Positions 49,136 through 61,048 of a stretch of DNA of 64,000 nt are shown here, one piece after another. The position numbers were made by a program, and so were the translations under genes. The notes under the pieces are model-generated. The model did no database searches. It was not told the DNA's origin and saw nothing but the letters and a program-made list of their open reading frames with translations. Every line of letters starts with the position of its first letter. The stretch's first letter is position 1. The DNA lies in contig CM044879.1 in NCBI GenBank assembly GCA_024500155.1, positions 18,925,572 to 18,989,571 of the forward strand, in the 5' to 3' direction. This DNA is from Chenopodium formosanum. Lineage: Eukaryota; Streptophyta; Magnoliopsida; Caryophyllales; Amaranthaceae.

Positions 49136-49522
49136 GTGGCCGTTCTGGGTGGTTAGGAGATAAGCTCCTCCCAGAGTACCAGAACGTCCAGACCCATTAA
49201 AGTGGTCGTTCTGGTCAGTTAGGAGATCAACTCCTCCCAGAGTACCAGAACGTCCAGTCCCATTAAAGTGGCCGTTCTGGTCAGTTAGGAGATAAGCTCC
49301 TCCCAGAGTACCAGAACGTCCAGTCCCATTAAAGTGGCCGTTCTGGTCAGTTAGGAGATCAACTCCTCCCAGAGTACCAGAACGTCCAGTCCCATTAAAG
49401 TGGCCGTTCTGGTCAGTTAGGAGATAAGCTCCTCCCAGAGTACCAGAACGTCCGGTCCCACTAAAGTGGCCGTTCTGGTCAGTTAGGAGATCAACTCCCC
49501 CTAGAGTACCAGGACGTCCAGA
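49136..49522. repeat. 66-bp minisatellite with hairpin-forming units
   Basis: Units start at 49136, 49202, 49268, 49334, 49400 and 49466, all 66 bp; the last is partial. Each can fold: CGTTCTGGT pairs with ACCAGAACG over a perfect 9 bp (for example 49273-49281 with 49310-49318), enclosing an inner AGGAG/CTCCT stem. Odd units carry GATAAGCTCC and even units GATCAACTCC, so the real period is a 132-bp dimer. The array lies about 60 bp before the 3' LTR. Tandem repeats in the 3' untranslated region are known from Tat/Ogre-type plant elements and have been proposed as seeds of new satellites. The open frame across it on the minus strand is a by-product of 66 being a multiple of three. Confidence 0.93.
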
Positions 49523-49570
49523 GTGCAAGATCAGAGGAGGCGGCCAGTAAGTGTACGAGCCACCCCCTCT

Positions 49571-49580
49571 GAGGGGCAAA
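49571..49580 (+). other. Polypurine tract
   Basis: GAGGGGCAAA ends directly at the TG of the 3' LTR. It has one C within otherwise purine sequence. It primes plus-strand DNA synthesis. Confidence 0.75.
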
Positions 49581-50148
49581 TGTTTAGGGTAAAAATACCC
49601 CAGGTACGTGGCCCAATCTCATAGTGACACGTGGCCCAATAAATAGGTGACACGTGGCCCTATGAGAATGTGACACGTGTCCACTTGTCATAGTGACACA
49701 TGTCAGCCATCTCTAAATGCCCCAATGCTGAAATCAGAAAGAGAAAAGGGCCCTGATGACCTCAGGCCCAAATCCCGAGAAAACCTTAAAAGCCGTAAAA
49801 CGGCGCCCCCTACGACACGTGGCGACTTCTGATTGCGCAGCCAATCATGTCACGAAATTCTAGGGTAATAAACCCTAGAGGGGTACATGTTCTCACCCCT
49901 ATAAATACCCCAATCATTTATGATGGGAGGGGGATTTTTTTTGGCGACATAACATAAATATAGAGCATTAAAAAGCTCCAACTTCTCTCTACTTTCTCTC
50001 TCTAGCCTTTTCCGTTTCCGTTCACTAACTTGAGCGTCGGAGGCGAATATTCCGTACACCAGAAAATTCGTTATTTTGCAGGTGTCCGAGTCTCATTGCC
50101 AGCAGAGCGTGACCAGTATCCGAGGGAATCACAAAAAACCCCGAAACA
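49581..50148 (+). repeat. 3' long terminal repeat, 568 bp
   Basis: Begins TGTTTAGGG and ends CCGAAACA, in register with the 5' copy. It keeps four CACGTG motifs, one more than the 5' LTR, and a TATA box at 49900-49907. It provides the sense polyadenylation region and could act as an outward promoter into the satellite on its right. Confidence 0.96.
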
Positions 50149-50153
50149 GAATG
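50149..50153. repeat. Target site duplication, right copy (GAATG)
   Basis: Exact match to the left copy at 37779-37783, immediately after the CA of the 3' LTR. The satellite resumes within the same monomer register. Confidence 0.9.
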
Positions 50154-53100
50154 TGTTTGACTTTCATTTGATTCTAAACGCTTTGTTGAATGTGTTTGAC
50201 TTTGATTTAATTCAATTAGCTTTGTTGAATGCATTTGAATTTCATTTGATTCAAAAAGCTTTGTTTGAAAGTGTTTGACTTTCGTTTGACTCAATTAGCT
50301 TTGTTGAATGTGTTTGACTTTCATTTGAATCTAAAAGCTTTGTTGAATGTGTTTGACTTTCATTTAAATCAATTATCTTTGTTGAATGCATTTGAATTTC
50401 ATTTGATTCAAGAAGCTTTGTTTAAATGTGTTTCACTTTCATTTAATTCATTTAGCTTTGTTGAAAGTGTTTGACTTTTATTTGACTCAATTAGCATTGT
50501 GGAATGCAATTGAATTTCATTTGATTCAAAAAGCTTTCTTTGAATGTATTTGACTTTCATTGGATTTTTATAAGCTTTGTTTAAAGTGTTTGACTTTCAT
50601 TGGACTCAATTAGCTTTGTTGAATGCATTTGACTTTCATTTGATTCAAAAAGCTTTGTTTGAATGTGTTTGACTTTTATTTGACTCAATTAGCATTGCTG
50701 AATGCTATTGACTTTCATTTGATTCAAAAAACTTTGTTTGAATGTGTTTGACTTTCATTTGATTCTAAAAGCTTTGTTAAAAGTGTTTGACTTTCATTTG
50801 ACTCAATTAGCTTTGTTGAATGCATTTGACTTTCATTTGATTCAAAAACCTTTGTTTGAATGTGTTTGACTTTCATTTGACTCAGTTAGCTTTGTTGAAT
50901 GTGTTTGACTTTAATTTGACCTAATTAGCATTGTGGAATGCAATTAACTTTCATTTAATTCAAAAAGCTTTTTTTGAATGTATTTAACTTTCATTTGATT
51001 CAAAAAGCTTTGTTGAAAGTGTTTGACTTTCAATGGACTCAATTAGCTTTGTTGAATGCATTTTACTTTCATTTGATTCAAAAAGCTTTGTTTGAAGGTG
51101 TTTGACTTTCATTTGACTCAATTAGCTTTGTTGAATGTGTTTGACTTTCATTTGACTCAATTAACTTTGTTGAATGCAATTCACTTTCATTTAATTCAAA
51201 AAGCTTTGTTTGAATGTGTTTGACTTTCATTTGACTCAATTAGCTTTGTTGAATGCATTTGACTTCATTTGATTCAAAAAGCTATGTTTAAATGTGTTTG
51301 ACTTTCATTTGACTCATTTAGCTTTGTTGAATGTGTCTAACTTTCATTTGACTCAATTAGCATTTGGAATGCAATTAACTTTCATTTGATTCATAAAGCT
51401 TTGTTTGAATGTGTTTGACGTTCATTTGACTCAATTAGCTTTGTTGAATGCATTTTACTTTCATTTGATTCAAAAAGCTTTGTTTGAAGGTGTTTGACTT
51501 TCATTTGACTCAATTAGCTTTGTTGAATGTATTTGACTTTCATTTGACTCAATTAGCTTGGTTGAATGTGTTTGACTTTCATTTGACCTAATTAGCATTG
51601 TGGAATGCAATTGACTTTCATTTAATTCAAAAAGCTTTTTTTGAATGTATTTGACTTTTATTTGATTCAAAAAGCTTTGTTGAAAGTATTTGACTTTCAT
51701 TTTACTCAATTAGCTTTGTTGACTGGATTTGAACTTAATTTGAGTCAATTAGCTTTGTTGAATGTTTTTGACTTTCATTTGACTAAATTAGGTTTGTTGA
51801 ATGTGTTTGACTTTCATTTGACCTAATTAGCATTGTGGAATACAATTGACTTTCATTCAATTCAAAAAGATTTTTTTTGAATGTATTTGACTTTCATTTG
51901 ATTCAAAAAGCTTTGTTGAAAGTGTTTGACTTTCATTTGACTCAATTAGCTTTGTTGAATACATTTGACTTTCATTTGATTCAAAAAGCGTTTTTGAATG
52001 TGTTTGACTTTCATTTGGCTCAATTAGCTTTGTTGAATTTGTTTGACTTTCATTTGACCTAATTAGCTTTGTGGAATGCAATTGACTTCCATTTAATTCG
52101 AAAAGCATTTTTTGAATGTATTTGACTTTCATTTGATTTAAAAACCTTTGTTGAAAGTTTTTGACTTTCATTTGACTCAATTAGCTTTGTTGAATGCATT
52201 TACCTTTAATTTGATTAAAAACGCTTTGTTTGAATGTTTTTGACTTTCATTTGACTAAAGTAGCTTTGTTGAATGTGTTTGACTTTCATTTGACTCAATT
52301 AGCATTAATGAATGCATTTGACTTTCATTTGATTCAAAAACCATTGTTTGAATGTGTTTGACTTTCATTTGACTCAATTAGCTTTTTTTAATGCAATTGA
52401 CTTTCATTTGACTCAATTAGCATTGTGGAATATAATTGACTTTCATTTGATTCAAAAAGATTTGTTTGAATGTATTTGACTTTCATTTGATTCTAAAAAC
52501 TTTGTTGAAAGTGTTTGACTTTCGTTTAACTCAATTAGCTTTGTTGAATACATTTGACTTTTATTTGATTTAAAAGGCTTTGTTTGAATGTGTTTAACTT
52601 TCATTTGACTCTATTAGCTTTAATGAATGCAATTGACTTTCATTTTATTCAAAAAGCTTTGTTTGAATGTGTTTAACATTCATTTGACTCAATTAACTTT
52701 GTTGAATGCATTTGACTTTCATTTGATTCAAAAAGCTTTGTTTAAAAGTGTTTGAATTTCATTTGACCCAATTAGCTTTGTTGAATGTGTTTGACTTTCA
52801 TTTTATTCTAATAGCTTTGTTGAATGTGTTTCACTTTCATTTAACTCAATTAGCTTTGTTGAATGGATTTGACTTTCATTTGATTCAAAAAGCTTTGTTT
52901 GAAAGTGTTTGACTTTCGTTTGACTCAATTAGCTTTGTTGAATATGTTTGACTTTCATTTGATTCTAAAAGCTTTGTTGAATGTGTTTGACTTTCATTTA
53001 ACTCAAATAACATTGTGGAATGCAATTGAATTTCATTTCATTCAAAAAGCTTTGTTTGAATGTATTTGACTTACATTTGATTTTATAAGCTTTGTTTAAA

Positions 53101-53299
53101 GTGTTTGATTTTCATTTGACTCAATTAGCTTTGTTGAATACATTTGACTTTCATTTGATTCAAAAAGCATTGTTTGAATGTGTTTGACTTTCATTTGACT
53201 CAAATAGCTTTGTTGAATGCATTTCACTTTCATTTAATTCAAAAAGCTTTGTTTGAATGTGTTTGACTTTTATTTGACTCAATTAGCTTTGTTGAAAGC
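50154..53299. repeat. 39-bp satellite array to the right of the element
   Basis: The same monomer family and orientation as on the left. From 50149 to about 50697 it matches 37032-37580 closely, including the rare ATTGGATTTTTATAAGC unit (37441 and 50558). Afterwards it differs. A further internal resemblance exists between about 51000-51130 and 51420-51510. No gene is seen. Confidence 0.93.
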
Positions 53300-56200
53300 A
53301 ATTGACTTTCATTTGATTCTAAAAGCTTTGTTTGAATGTGTTTGACTTTTTATTTGACTTAATTAGCATTGTTGAATGCAATTGACTTTCATTTGATTCA
53401 ATAAACTTTGTTTGAATGTGTTTGACTTTCAATTGATTCTAAAAGCTTTGTTGAAAGTGTTTGACTTTCATTTGACTCAATTAGCATTGTTGAATGCATT
53501 TGACTTTCAGTTGATTCAAAAACCTTTGTTTGAATGTGTTTGACTTTGATTTGACTCAATTAACTTTGTTGAATGCAATTAACTTTCATTTGATTCAAAA
53601 AGCTTTGTTTGAATGTGTTTGACTTTTATTTGACTTAATTAGCTTTGTTGAATGCAATTGACTTTCATTTGATTCTAAAAGCTTTGTTTGAATGTGTTTG
53701 ACTTTTATTTGACTCAATTAGCATTGTTGAATGCAATTGACTTTCATTTGATTCAAAAAACTTTGTTTAAATGTGTTTGACTTTCATTTGATTCTAAAAG
53801 CTTTGTTGAAAGTGTTTGACTTTCATTTGACTCAATTAGCTTTGTTGAATGCATTTGACCTTCAATTGATTCAAAAACCTTTGTTTGAAAGTGTTTGACT
53901 TTCATTTGACTCAATTAACTTTGTTAAATGCAATTAACTTTCATTTGATTCAAAAAGCTTTGTTTGAATGTGTTTGACTTTCATCTGACTCAATTAGCTT
54001 TGTTGAATGCATTTGACTTCATTTGATTCAAAAAGCTTTGTTTGAATATGTTTGACTTTCATTTTACTCAATTAGCTTTCTTGAAAGTGTTTGACTTTTA
54101 TTTGACTCAATTAGCATTGTGGAATGGAATTGACTTTCATTTGATTCATAAAGGTTTGTTTGAATGTGTTTGACGTTCATTTGACTCAATCAACTTTGTT
54201 AAATGTGTTTGACTTTCATTTGACTCAATTAGCATTGTGGAATGTATTTGACTTTCTTTTGATTCTAAAAGCTTTGTTTAAAGTGTTTGACTTTCGTTTA
54301 ACTCAATTAGCTTTGTTGAATACATTTGACTTTTATTTGATTTAAAAGGCTTTGTTTGAATGTGTTTAACTTTCATTTGACTCTATTAGCTTTAATGAAT
54401 GCAATTGACTTTCATTTTATTCAAAAAGCTTTGTTTGAATGTGTTTAACATTCATTTGACTCAATTAACTTTGTTGAATGCAATTGACTTTCATTTGATT
54501 CAAAAAGCTTTGTTTAAATGTGTTTGACTTTCATTTGACTCAATTAGCTTTGTTGAATGCATTTGACTTTCATTTAATTCAAAAAGCTTTGTTTAAAAGT
54601 GTTTGACTTTCGTTTGACTCAATTAGCTTTGTTGAATGTGTTTGACTTTCATTTGATTCTAAAAGCTTTGTTGAATGTGTTTGACTTTCATTTAACTCAA
54701 TTAGCATTGTGGAATGCAATTGAATTTCATTTCATTCAAAAAGCTTTGTTTTAATGTATTTGACTTTCATTTGATTTTATAAGCTTTGTTTAAAGTGTTT
54801 GACTTTCATTTGACTCAATTAGCTTTGTTGAATGCAATTAACTTTCATTAGATTTAAAAAGCTTTGTTTGAATGTGTTTGACTTTCATTTAACTCAATTA
54901 GCTTTGTTGAATGCATTTCGCTTTCATTTAATTTAAAAAGCTTTGTTTGAATGTGTTTGACTTTTATTTGACTCAATTTGCATTGTTGAACGAATTGACT
55001 TTCATTTTATTCAATAAACTTTGTTTGAATGTGTTTGACTTTCAATTGATTCTAAAAGCTTTGTTGAAAGTGTTTGACTTTCATTTGACACAATTAGCAT
55101 TGTTGAATGCATTTGACTTTCAGTTGATTCAAAAACCTTTGTTTGAATGTGTTTGACTTTCATTTGACTCAATTAACTTTGTTGAATGCAATTAACTTTC
55201 AATTTATTCAAAAAGCTTTGTTTGAATGTGTTTGACTTTTATTTGACTCAATTAGCTTTGTTGAATGCAATTGACTTTCATTTGATTTTAAAAGCTTTGT
55301 TTGAATGTGTTTGACTTTTATTTGACTCAATTAGCATTGTTGAATGCAATTGACTTTCATTTGTTCCAAAAAACTTTGTTTAAATGTGTTTGACTTTCAT
55401 TTGATTCTAAAAGCTTTGTTGAAAGTGTTTGACTTTCATTTGACTCAATTAGCTTTGTTGAATGCATTTGACCTTCAGTTGATTCAAAAACCTTTGTTTG
55501 AAAGTGTTTGACTTTCATTTGACTCAATTAACTTTGTTGAATGCAATTAACTTTCATTTGATTCAAAAAGCTTTGTTTGAATGTGTTTAACTTTCATTTG
55601 ACTCAATTAGCTTTGTTGAATGCATTTGACTTCATTTGATTCAAAAAGCTTTGTTTGAATATGTTTGACTTTCATTTGACTCAATTAGCTTTCTTGAAAG
55701 TGTTTGACTTTTATTTGACTCAATTAGCATTGTGGAATGGAATTGACTTTCATTTGATTCATAAAGGTTTGTTTGAATGTGTTTGACGTTCATTTGACTC
55801 AATCAACTTCGTTAAATGTGTTTGACTTTCATTTGACTCAATTAGCATTGTGGAATGTATTTGACTTTCTTTTGATTCTAAAAGCTTTGTTTAAAGTGTT
55901 TGACTTTCGTTTAACTCAATTAGCTTTGTTGAATACATTTGACTTTTATTTGATTTAAAAGGCTTTGTTTGAATGTGTTTAACTTTCATTTGACTCTATT
56001 AGCTTTAATGAATGCAATTGACTTTCATTTTATTCAAAAAGCTTTGTTTGAATGTGTTTAACATTCATTTGACTCAATTAACTTTGTTGAATGCAATTGA
56101 CTTTCATTTGATTCAAAAAGCTTTGTTTAAATGTGTTTGACTTTCATTTAACTCAATTAGCTTTGTTGAATGCATTTGACTTTCATTTGATTCAAAAAGC

Positions 56201-58054
56201 TTTGTTTAAAAGTATTTGAATTTCATTTGACCCAATTAGCTTTGTTGAATGTGTTTGACTTTCATTTTATTCTAAAAGCTTTGTTGAATGTGTTTCACTT
56301 TCATTTAACTCAATTAGCTTTGTTGAATGGATTCTACTTTCATTTGATTCAAAAAGCTTTGTTTGAAAGTGTTTCACTTTTGTTTGACTCAATTAGGTTT
56401 GTTGAATGTGTATGACTTTCATTTGATTCTAAAAGCTTTGTTGAATGTGTTTGACTTTCATTTAACTCAATTAGCATTGTGGAATGCAATTGAATTTCAT
56501 TTCATTCAAAAAGCTTTGTTTGAATGTATTTGACTTTCATTTGATTTTATATGCTTTGTTTAAAGTGTTTGACTTTCATTTGACTCAATTAGCTTTGTTG
56601 AATGTAATTGACTTTCATTAGATTTAAAAAGCTTTGTTTGAATGTGTTTGACTTTCATTTAACTCAATTAGCTTTGTTGATTGCATTTCACTTTCATTTA
56701 ATTCAAAAAGCTTTGTTTGAATGAGTTTGACTTTTATTTGACTCAATTAGCATTGTTGGATGCAATTGACTTTCATTTGATTCAATAAACTTGGTTTGAA
56801 TGTGTTTGACTTTCAATTGATTCTAAAAGCTTTGTTGAAAGTGTTTGACTTTCATTTGACTCAATTAGCATTGTTGAATGCATTTGACTTTCAGTTGATT
56901 CAAAAGCCTTTGTTTGAATGTGTTTGACTTTCATTTGACTCAATTAAATTTGTTGAATGCAATTAACTTTCATTTGATTCAAAAAGCTTTGTTTGAATGT
57001 GTTTGAATTTTATTTGACTTAATTAGCTTTGTTGAATGCAATTGACTTTCATTTGATTCTACAAGCTTTGTTTGAATGTGTTTGACTTTTATTTGACTCA
57101 ATTAGCATTGTTGAATGCAATTGACTTTCATTTGTTTCAAAAAACTTTGTTTAAATGTGTTTGACTTTCATTTGATTCTAAAAGCTTTGTTGAAAGTGTT
57201 TGACTTTCATTTGACTCAATTAGCTTTGTTGAATTTATTTGACCTTTAGTTGATTCAAAAACCTTTGTTTGAATGTGTTTGACTTTCATTTGACTCAATT
57301 AACTTTGTTGAGTGCAATTAACTTTCATTTGATTCAAAAAGATTTGTTTGAATGTGTTTGACTTTCATTTGACTCAATTAGCTTTGTTGAATTCATTTGA
57401 CTTCATTTGATTCAAAAAGCTTTGTTTGAATATGTTTGACTTTCATTTGACTCAATTAGCTTTCTTGAAAGTGTTTGACTTTTATTTGACTCAATTAGCA
57501 TTGTGGAATGGAATTGACTTTCATTTGATTCTTAAAGCTTTGTTTGAATGTGTTTGACGTTCATTTGACTCAATCAACTTCGTTAAATGTGTTTGACTTT
57601 CATTTGACTCAATTAGCATTGTGGATTGTATTTGACTTTCATTTGATTCTAAAAGCTTTGTTGAAAGTGTTTGACTTTCGTTTAACTCAATTAGCTTTGT
57701 TGAATACATTTGACTTTTATTTGATTTAAAAGGCTTTGTTTGAATGTGTTTAACTTTCATTTGACTCTATTAGCTTTAATGAATGCAATTGACTTTCATT
57801 TTATTCAAAAAGCTTTGTTTGAATGTGTTTAACATTCATTTGACTCAATTAACTTTGTTGAATGCAATTGACTTTCATTTGATTCAAAAAGCTTTTTTAA
57901 ATGTGTTTGACTTTCATTTAACTCAATTAGCTTTGTTGAATGCATTTGACTTTCATTTGATTCAAAAAGCTTTGTTTAAAAGTGTTTGAATTTCATTTGA
58001 CCCAATTAGCTTTGTTGAATGTGTTTGACTTTCATTTTATTCTAAAAGCTTTGT
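53300..58054. repeat. Satellite with 1.6-1.8 kb higher-order units
   Basis: A marker monomer pair with ATTCAATAAACTTTG followed by ACTTTCAATTGATTCTAAAAGC occurs at about 53395, 55010 and 56780. Another marker, TGACGTTCATTTGACTCAATCAACTT, spans 54172, 55785 and 57556. Spacings are 1613 and 1771 bp. The copies differ by scattered substitutions and by whole monomers gained or lost. Confidence 0.88.
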
Positions 58055-61048
58055 TGAATGTGTTTCACTTTCATTTAACTCAATTAGCTTTGTTGAATGG
58101 ATTTGACTTTCATTTCATTCAAAAAGCTTTGTTTGAAAGTGTTTGACTTTCGTTTGACTCAATTAGCTTTGTTGAATGATTTTCACTTTCATTTGATTCT
58201 AAAAGCTTTGTTGAATGTGTTTGACTTTCATTTAACTCAATTAGCATTGTGGAATGCAATTGAATTTCATTTCATTCAAAAAGCTTTGTTTGAATGTAAT
58301 TGACTTTCACTTGATTTTATAAGCTTTGTTTAAAGTGTTTGACTTTCATTTGACTCAATTAGCTTTGTTGAATGCATTTGACTTTCAGTCGATTCAAAAG
58401 CCTTTGTTTGAATGTGTTTGACTTTCATTTGACTCAATTAGCTTTGTAGAATGTGTTTGACTTTCATTTGACTCTATTAGCTTTAATGAATGCAATTGAC
58501 TTTCATTTTATTCAAAAAGCTTTGTTTGAATGTGTTTAACATTCATTTGACTCAATTAACTTTGTTGAATGCAATTGACTTTCATTTGATTCAAAAAGCT
58601 TTGTTTAAATGTGTTTGACTTTCATTTAACTTAATTAGCTTTGTTGAATGCATTTGACTTTCATTTGATTCAAAAAGCTTTGTTTAAAAGTGTTTGAATT
58701 TCATTTGACCCAATTCGCTTTGTTGAATGTGTTTGACTTTCATTTTATTCTAAAAGTTTTGTTGAATGTGTTTCACTTTCATTTAAATCAATTAGCTTTG
58801 TTGAATGGATTTGACTTTCATTTGATTCAAAAAGCTTTGTTTGAAAGTGTTTGACTTTCGTTTGACTCAATTAGCTTTGTTGAATGTGTTTGACTTTCAT
58901 TTGATTTTAAAAGCTTTGTTGTATGTGTTTGACTTTCATTTAACTCAATTAGCATTGTGGAATGCAATTGAATTTCATTTCATTCAAAAAGCTTTGTTTG
59001 AATGTATTTGACTTTCATTTGATTTTATAAGCTTTGTTTAAAGTGTTTGACTTTCATTTGACTCAATTAGCTTTGTTGAATGCAATTGACTTTCATTAGA
59101 TTTAAAAAGCTTTGTTTGAATGTGTTTGACTTTCATTTGACTCAATTAGCTTTGTTGAATGCATTTCACTTTCATTTAATTCAAAAAGCTCTGTTTGAAT
59201 GTGTTTGACTTTTATTTGACTCAATTAGCTTTGTTGAATGCAATTCACTTTCATTTGATTCTAAAAGCTTTGTTTGAATGTGTTTGACTTTTTATTTGAC
59301 TCAATTAGCATTGTTGAATGCAATTGACTTTCATTTGATTCAATAAACTTTGTTTGAATGTGTTTGACTTTCAATTGATTCTAAAAGCTTTGTTGAAAGT
59401 GTTTGACTTTCATTTGACTCAATTAGCATTGTTGAATGCATTTGACTTTCAGTTGATTCAAAAACCTTTGTTTGAATGTGTTTGACTTTCATTTGACTCA
59501 ATTAACTTTGTTGAATGCAATTAACTTTCATTTGATTTAAAAAGCTTTGTTTGAATGTGTTTCACTTTCATTTAACTCAATTAGCTTTGTTGAATGGATT
59601 TGACTTTCATTTCATTCAAAAAGCTTTGTTTGAAAGTGTTTGACTTTCGTTTGACTCAATTAGCTTTGTTGAATGATTTTCACTTTCATTTGATTCTAAA
59701 AGCTTTGTTGAATGTGTTTGACTTTCATTTAACTCAATTAGCATTGTGGAATGCAATTGAATTTCATTTCATTCAAAAAGCTTTGTTTGAATGTAATTGA
59801 CTTTCACTTGATTTTATAAGCTTTGTTTAAAGTGTTTGACTTTCATTTGACTCAATTAGCTTTGTTGAATGCATTTGACTTTCAGTCGATTCAAAAGCCT
59901 TTGTTTGAATGTGTTTGACTTTCATTTGACTCAATTAGCTTTGTAGAATGTGTTTGACTTTCATTTGACTCTATTAGCTTTAATGAATGCAATTGACTTT
60001 CATTTTATTCAAAAAGCTTTGTTTGAATGTGTTTAACATTCATTTGACTCAATTAACTTTGTTGAATGCAATTGACTTTCATTTGATTCAAAAAGCTTTG
60101 TTTAAATGTGTTTGACTTTCATTTAACTTAATTAGCTTTGTTGAATGCATTTGACTTTCATTTGATTCAAAAAGCTTTGTTTAAAAGTGTTTGAATTTCA
60201 TTTGACCCAATTCGCTTTGTTGAATGTGTTTGACTTTCATTTTATTCTAAAAGTTTTGTTGAATGTGTTTCACTTTCATTTAACTCAATTAGCTTTGTTG
60301 AATGGATTTGACTTTCATTTGATTCAAAAAGCTTTGTTTGAAAGTGTTTGACTTTCGTTTGACTCAATTAGCTTTGTTGAATGTGTTTGACTTTCATTTG
60401 ATTTTAAAAGCTTTGTTGTATGTGTTTGACTTTCATTTAACTCAATTAGCATTGTGGAATGCAATTGAATTTCATTTCATTCAAAAAGCTTTGTTTGAAT
60501 GTATTTGACTTTCATTTGATTTTATAAGCTTTGTTTAAAGTGTTTGACTTTCATTTGACTCAATTAGCTTTGTTGAATGCAATTGACTTTCATTAGATTT
60601 AAAAAGCTTTGTTTGAATGTGTTTGACTTTCATTTGACTCAATTAGCTTTGTTGAATGCATTTCACTTTCATTTAATTCAAAAAGCTCTGTTTGAATGTG
60701 TTTGACTTTTATTTGACTCAATTAGCTTTGTTGAATGCAATTCACTTTCATTTGATTCTAAAAGCTTTGTTTGAATGTGTTTGACTTTTTATTTGACTCA
60801 ATTAGCATTGTTGAATGCAATTGACTTTCATTTGATTCAATAAACTTTGTTTGAATGTGTTTGACTTTCAATTGATTCTAAAAGCTTTGTTGAAAGTGTT
60901 TGACTTTCATTTGACTCAATTAGCATTGTTGAATGCATTTGACTTTCAGTTGATTCAAAAACCTTTGTTTGAATGTGTTTGACTTTCATTTGACTCAATT
61001 AACTTTGTTGAATGCAATTAACTTTCATTTGATTCAAAAAGCTTTGTT
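58055..61048. repeat. Nearly identical 1497-bp tandem duplication
   Basis: 58055-59551 and 59552-61048 match almost base for base. By eye I found only about two differences (near 58794, ATTTAAATC against ATTTAACTC, and near the right end at about 59537). Shared rare units include TTCAGTCGATTCAAAAGCC (58384 and 59881) and a TTTTTATTTGAC unit with an extra T. This is the youngest duplication in the window. Confidence 0.92.

Larger units (their letters stand above)
37784..50148 (+). mobile_element. Full-length Ty3/gypsy LTR retrotransposon, Tat lineage
   Basis: The order is 5' LTR, primer binding site, gag-pro, stop, pol (RT, RNase H, second RNase H, integrase), hairpin-rich spacer, antisense gene, 66-bp minisatellite, polypurine tract, 3' LTR. 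Lineage markers seen are an archaeal-like second RNase H after a degenerate first one, no chromodomain after integrase, and a long 3' region with an antisense gene containing a gypsy-associated domain. These are known traits of the Tat branch of plant Ty3/gypsy elements. Base composition is clearly richer in G and C than the surrounding satellite. Both main coding frames are open apart from the programmed-looking stop between them, so the copy may be autonomous. The LTRs differ at 8 of 568 positions (about 1.4%). Confidence 0.95.

Noticed and set aside
49118..49579. Minus-strand open frame of 153 codons with 22-residue repeats
   Set aside because: It is the 66-bp minisatellite translated; 66 is a multiple of three, and it runs into the polypurine tract.
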